64,000 nucleotides of DNA from Edaphobacter sp. 4G125. GTDB taxonomy: Bacteria > Acidobacteriota > Terriglobia > Terriglobales > Acidobacteriaceae. Positions 60,265-64,000 of this stretch are shown in pieces. Under the pieces are notes generated by a model that saw only the letters and a list, made by a program, of their open reading frames with translations, was not told the DNA's origin and ran no database searches. The stretch's first letter is position 1, and every line of letters starts with the position of its first letter. The translations under genes and the position numbers were made by a program. The stretch covers positions 3,469,501 to 3,533,500 of the forward strand of contig NZ_CP060393.1 in the NCBI RefSeq assembly GCF_014274685.1. Reading direction: 5' to 3'.

Positions 60265-61593
60265 TTAAAGAACTTCGGGCTCTACCAGGAGAATCAACCC
60301 CTCAACCGACCGAATCCGAACCGGTGATCCAGGGGCTGGAAATTCTGTCTTTGTGGTAAAAAGCCGGGCCTCCCACAGTTCTCCGCGAACTTCCACCTGG
60401 AACTTCCCTGCGACATCAGGAGAGGTACGTACAAGCGCAATTCCCCCAATCATCGCTTCCGGGCCGGTCATGACTTTACTACGACGGGCGCGAAGGGCAA
60501 TCCAGGCAAGCCCAAACGTGATAATGGCAAATGCAAGACCAACGGCGATTGCTGTCGACAGATGCACCCTCTGTTCGGGGATAGGACCATCTACCAGGGT
60601 GGCAAGACCAACAATAAGGCACAAAGTTCCCAACAAAGCGAGCACTCCATGACTGGGAAACTTTGCCTCGAGAACAAAGAGGCACACCGCCGCAATCAGT
60701 AGAAAAACTGCCGTGTGGTGAATGGGAAGTAGATTCAGCCCGAAGAGCGCCAGCAGCACCATCAGGCTACCTAAGGCACCAGGAACAACCGTTCCGGGGA
60801 CATTGAACTCCAGGTAGATCAGCAAAGCTCCCAGAACCAGCACAAGAATCGCAAGATCAGGATTCGCCAGACGACTGAGAATGCGTTCCCGGAGAGATGG
60901 TTCCAGAATGACGATCGGAGCGCCAGCAAGATGCAGCGTCTGCAACGTGCCATCGAAACGACGAACCTGGCGCCCATCGAGCATCCGTAGCAGAGCAGTA
61001 TCATCCGGAGCCGTCAGGTCGATCAGGTTTAGCTTCAGAGCCTCCTCATCGCTATAAGACTTCGAGCTCCGGACCGCATCTTCCGCAGCCTGGACATTCC
61101 GGTTCCTGCGCAGGACATAGGACCGTAAAAAAGCCGAAGTATCGTTCTCAATCTTCTCTTTGAGAATGGGATCGAGTTTCCCACCTTCAAGGACAGGATG
61201 AGCAGCTCCAGCATTGGTTCCTGGAGCCATCGCGGCAACATCCGCCGCTTCGAGAAGAAAGAATCCCGCGGAACCTGCCCGGCTGCCCGAAGGAGAGATA
61301 TAGACGATGACCGGCACTGGCGATCTCTCGATGGCCTGCACCATGACACGCGTTGAACTGAGCAGGCCTCCTGGCGTACCTAAGGAGATGAGGACCGCCG
61401 GGGCATGACGACGTTCTGCCTCGGCAAGTCCGCGCTCCAGGTAACCGGCGGATACTGGCTGGATCGTATCGTGAAGCGTGAGCTTCAGAACGGGAGCCGT
61501 CTGGGCATATGCAGCAGTAAGACATAGGACGAGGAGAGCAAGCCAGCGGGTTCGCCTGATCGTCTTCCGAACGCATTGGCGGCAACGCTTCAT
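60265..61593 (-). CDS. NfeD-family membrane serine protease (NfeD1b/ClpP-class)
   Basis: 442 residues. Signal-anchored N-terminus (WLALLVLCLTAAYAQ), then a ClpP-like crotonase-fold protease: LISLGTPGGLLSSTRVMVQAIERSPVPVIVYISPSGSRAGSAGFFLLEAADVAAMAPGTNAGAAHPV with the catalytic Ser within SGSRAGSAG and Lys in RSSKSYSDEEAL (Ser-Lys dyad). Four to five membrane helices follow (NPDLAILVLVLGALLIYLEF onward) and the C-terminal OB-fold NfeD domain (MIGGIALVRTSPDVAGKFQVEVRGELWEARL). This full length matches NfeD1b. It usually pairs with a flotillin/stomatin, which is not seen here. Confidence 0.92.
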   Translation of the reverse strand: MKRCRQCVRKTIRRTRWLALLVLCLTAAYAQTAPVLKLTLHDTIQPVSAGYLERGLAEAERRHAPAVLISLGTPGGLLSSTRVMVQAIERSPVPVIVYISPSGSRAGSAGFFLLEAADVAAMAPGTNAGAAHPVLEGGKLDPILKEKIENDTSAFLRSYVLRRNRNVQAAEDAVRSSKSYSDEEALKLNLIDLTAPDDTALLRMLDGRQVRRFDGTLQTLHLAGAPIVILEPSLRERILSRLANPDLAILVLVLGALLIYLEFNVPGTVVPGALGSLMVLLALFGLNLLPIHHTAVFLLIAAVCLFVLEAKFPSHGVLALLGTLCLIVGLATLVDGPIPEQRVHLSTAIAVGLAFAIITFGLAWIALRARRSKVMTGPEAMIGGIALVRTSPDVAGKFQVEVRGELWEARLFTTKTEFPAPGSPVRIRSVEGLILLVEPEVL

Positions 61594-61603
61594 AGAAGAA
61601 TCA

Positions 61604-63253
61604 TCATGGCAGAGTTTGGCCCCGTGCGGCGAGTGCCTGTTTCATTCCAAGAGCGGCGGTGTTTTTGGGCTCAAGCTTAAGGGCTCGAGCGACATCTGCA
61701 GCCGAAGCACCCATTTGATTGCTATTGAGTTCGAGACGCGCCAGCACAAGGTATGCCGCAGCATTAGGGCTGAGCTTGAGTGAAGCCTGTGCTTCTTCTC
61801 TAGCGGCAGCGGCATCACCGCTCTGTTCACGCACCTGGGCTAAGCCAGCATGTGCCTGTGCGCTGGAAGGGCTGGCCGTCAACGCGGACTGAAACTCGCG
61901 TTCCGCTTCAGGGATGAGCCCCTGGGCCAGATAGTCGCTGCCCATTTGGACATACTGCGCCGCTTGTTCAGCCGGTGGAAGCATGGCTACGCGAGCCGCT
62001 CGCATCTGATCAATCTGAAATGCTGCCTGTCGGAACGACACCTCGGAGTAGGTGCGGCGAATCCGCTCGAGGGGTTCAAAACCAGATGCTGAAGAAGATG
62101 TCCCGGGCTTCCCTGCCCCCGATTGCGGAGAAGATGGCTGACGACCGCCAGCGATGAGAGCTTTTAATTGCGGGGCCTCCGGATCGTTGGGCCGAAGTTT
62201 TAGCACAGTATCAACCTCTCGTCCTGCGCCGGAGAAATCGCCGGAATGGAACAACGACACAGCAAGATTGTAATGATAGTCAACGTCTTTAGGATCCGCT
62301 GCAACGACCCTCTGGAAGAGGGCGCTGGCATTGTGTCCCTGGCGACTTGAAGCAACGGCCTGGTTATTGATGACTTCGGGAAGAGGAAGGCGACTGGCCA
62401 CAAAAGCAAAGGCCTTTTCTGCGTCTGCGTAACGAGCACTGTTAAACCGTGCCAGGCCCAGGTAAAAATTCGCCTCCAGCGCCCGTCGATCCGTCTGGGA
62501 GATCCGGGCCAGCGTAGCCGCTGCACGATCATAATCGCGTTCACTATATTGCGTTTTGCCCAATGCCAGCAAAGCAGCTGTATAACCTGGAGATTCCTGC
62601 ACTGCCAGTTGCAGACGCTTAATACGCTCCTGAGGAGTTGCCGCGCTTATTCCTCGGATATAGTTTTCAAACGCGCTCAGCTTCACCTGTCCCGAGGCAG
62701 CAAGAAATGTCTGTTGGGCAACGTTGAAGCGCGGATCGATCTTTTTGGCGATCTTCCAGGCAAGCGCATTCTGAACATCGAACAGTCGTTGAAGTTCATT
62801 CGATTCTTCGATGGGTGGGGACATCCGCAGATTGTTGATCTCCAACACCTGGGCCTGAGCGGAGATGCGGCCATTGGCAACGTTGTAGCTGCCGATGATC
62901 ACGTAATTGGCATCAAGGGTCTGTGCAATCCGAATGGTAGTCGCTCGGGTCGGCCGAAAATCAGCAGGAAAACCGAGATGATCGAGCGCATACTGGCGGT
63001 CATCTCGTGAGATCGTGAGGAACCCCGCAGAGCTCAATCTCAGATTGAGAGTGTCAGGAAAGGACTCCCCGATCCAGCCAAGATCTGATTGACCGGAGCG
63101 ATTCTCAAACGGAAGCACGAGAACGATTTTTCCAATCGGTGCTGAATCTTCGGGATTCTGCGCAAATAACACCGCAGCAGAGAAAGCGAAAAGAAGAGCA
63201 GAAACGATACAGCAGACCCGAAATGCCGAACGAAATGACAAAATCCTGAGCAC
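61604..63253 (-). CDS. Exported TPR-repeat protein
   Basis: 549 residues with a signal peptide (CCIVSALLFAFSAAVLFAQ). Residues about 40-180 hold a TolB-N-like domain (KIVLVLPFENRSGQSDLGWIGESFPDTLNLRLSSAGFLTISRDDRQYAL...IAQTLDANYVIIGSYNV), the pattern of CsgG/FlgO-like assembly proteins. Then about eight TPR units (for example AALLALGKTQYSERDYDRAAATLARI and AYLVLARLELNSNQMGASAADVARAL). A role as periplasmic scaffold is inferred. It is 11 bases upstream of the NfeD gene and so probably co-transcribed. Confidence 0.8.
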   Translation of the reverse strand: MLRILSFRSAFRVCCIVSALLFAFSAAVLFAQNPEDSAPIGKIVLVLPFENRSGQSDLGWIGESFPDTLNLRLSSAGFLTISRDDRQYALDHLGFPADFRPTRATTIRIAQTLDANYVIIGSYNVANGRISAQAQVLEINNLRMSPPIEESNELQRLFDVQNALAWKIAKKIDPRFNVAQQTFLAASGQVKLSAFENYIRGISAATPQERIKRLQLAVQESPGYTAALLALGKTQYSERDYDRAAATLARISQTDRRALEANFYLGLARFNSARYADAEKAFAFVASRLPLPEVINNQAVASSRQGHNASALFQRVVAADPKDVDYHYNLAVSLFHSGDFSGAGREVDTVLKLRPNDPEAPQLKALIAGGRQPSSPQSGAGKPGTSSSASGFEPLERIRRTYSEVSFRQAAFQIDQMRAARVAMLPPAEQAAQYVQMGSDYLAQGLIPEAEREFQSALTASPSSAQAHAGLAQVREQSGDAAAAREEAQASLKLSPNAAAYLVLARLELNSNQMGASAADVARALKLEPKNTAALGMKQALAARGQTLP

Positions 63254-63360
63254 AGGTTGAGTATAGAGCGTTCTCTGAAGTTCGCCTTACGCTTTATCGG
63301 CTGATACTCTTTCGTGCGAAGACTCAATGAACACCTTTGCGTATTGAACAAGGAGAGAAG

Positions 63361-64000
63361 ATGTTTCGTCAGATCTGCGCGGCCAGCCTCGTTTTCATTT
63401 TGGCCAATAGCTGTACCGGACGATCAGCGGCTCAGACGCCGAATCACAGACAAAAAGTCGTCGTTATCAGCCTCGATGCATTTGGAGCCGAGAGCCTGCA
63501 CGATCCCCACCTGCCCACACCGACACTGCACAAATTAATGCAGAAGGGCACATACGCTGTTGCGATGCATCCAATCAACCCGACCGTCACCTGGCCCAAT
63601 CACACCTCCATGGTGACCGGCGTCAATGCCAGTAAACATCATGTCATCGCAAATGGTCTGATCGTCGATCAGAGGTCGGACAAACAGCCGCGAATCGATC
63701 CGGATGCGCCAAAATCAAGGCTCGTCGCTGTCCCTACGGTCTACGATGCAGCCCATAAAGCTGGCCTGACAACTGCCGAAGTAGATTGGGTCGCCATCAA
63801 TGACGCCGATGGCATTACCTGGAAGTTCCCTGAACGTCCCAACCCTGACGGTCCCATCGAAAAAGATCTGGTTACGCAAGGTGTGGTGAGTCGTGACGAT
63901 CTCATGCACTTCGGAAAGCCTTCGCAAGCGTGGAGAGACCGCATATATACCGACGCAGCCATCGACATCATCAAAAAGCATCATCCCGATCTTCTCCTTT
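63361..64000 (+). CDS. Alkaline-phosphatase-family phosphodiesterase/pyrophosphatase (C-terminus beyond window)
   Basis: The reading frame stays open from ATG 63361, preceded by AAGGAGAGAAG, to the window's right edge (213 residues seen). A Sec-type signal (ICAASLVFILANSC) comes first; ANSC might act as an atypical lipobox. KVVVISLDAFGAESL holds the first metal-binding Asp, and NPTVTWPNHTSMVTG carries the catalytic Thr in TWPNHTS, the signature of nucleotide pyrophosphatases/phosphodiesterases (Type I phosphodiesterase family). It is divergent from the TPR gene. Substrate could be nucleotides or lipid head groups. Confidence 0.88.
   Translation, partial: MFRQICAASLVFILANSCTGRSAAQTPNHRQKVVVISLDAFGAESLHDPHLPTPTLHKLMQKGTYAVAMHPINPTVTWPNHTSMVTGVNASKHHVIANGLIVDQRSDKQPRIDPDAPKSRLVAVPTVYDAAHKAGLTTAEVDWVAINDADGITWKFPERPNPDGPIEKDLVTQGVVSRDDLMHFGKPSQAWRDRIYTDAAIDIIKKHHPDLLL

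Noticed and set aside
1..64000. CRISPR arrays, prophage, insertion sequences, rRNA and tRNA genes
   Set aside because: No direct-repeat arrays, transposase, integrase, phage structural genes or RNA gene motifs were found on either strand.

Overview
The window looks like chromosomal DNA from an acidobacterium of the Terriglobia/Acidobacteriaceae group (Terriglobus, Granulicella and Edaphobacter are the kind meant). The clues are a PadR regulator next to an ADOP-type permease, a HspR heat-shock regulator near dnaK and dnaJ, a GH57 branching enzyme, a HpnI-like hopanoid glycosyltransferase, several long secreted proteins of a kind typical of this phylum, and small interspersed palindromes of a type common in these genomes. 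This is inferred from gene content; no rRNA or other taxonomic marker was seen. No rRNA, tRNA, CRISPR array, insertion sequence or prophage was recognised.

Layout. 1-9134: metabolic and surface genes (class II aldolase fragment, homoserine dehydrogenase, guanine deaminase, aldehyde dehydrogenase plus sulfatase, alpha/beta hydrolase, a long exported protein). 9193-13528: an intergenic stretch with palindromic repeats, mnmA, two small envelope proteins and a BON lipoprotein. 13630-20957: GH57 branching enzyme, then a tightly packed five-gene operon (polytopic membrane protein, methyltransferase, M1 peptidase, membrane protein, SixA), which runs tail-to-tail into a Ppx/GppA phosphatase with overlapping ends. 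22622-29398: two tandem ArnT-like glycosyltransferases, HpnI-like glycosyltransferase, DHA2 efflux pump. 29769-37588: a spread-out heat-shock region (dnaK, small gene, Nei-type glycosylase, GT-C enzyme, dnaJ, LolA-like protein, hspR). 37645-41932: divergent TetR/membrane protein pair around a perfect palindrome, then ADOP permease plus PadR. 41933-45019: an accessory-looking stretch that seems less GC-rich by eye, with a LuxR-type regulator, a cysteine-containing small peptide gene and a membrane protein. 45630-53936: type IV pilus / type II secretion assembly genes (pilM, pilN, pilO, a PilP/GspC-like gene, a GspG-like pseudopilin, pilB/gspE, pilC/gspF), interrupted by a HdeD-like and a DUF2959 gene. 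54038-64000: ErpA-type protein, small membrane protein, GNAT, third ArnT-like enzyme, nrnA-rbfA-DUF503 operon, outer-membrane barrel, NfeD protease, TPR protein and the start of a phosphodiesterase.

How parts work together. HspR probably represses dnaK through a HAIR-like site that overlaps the -35 box, and dnaJ and hspR belong to the same stress circuit although they lie 5-7 kb away. The ArnT-like, HpnI-like and GT-C enzymes point to active modification of envelope lipids or glycans. The pil/gsp genes give the inner-membrane platform and ATPase of a pilus or secretion machine; its secretin and retraction ATPase are not in the window.

The most unusual locus is 42339-43724. A LuxR-type gene precedes, on the same strand, a small gene whose N-terminal part resembles a RiPP leader and whose C-terminal part carries four cysteines. 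The intergenic DNA contains paired TACGTA sites and a possible ribosome-binding-site-masking stem. No modification enzyme is next to it, so this is a candidate only.
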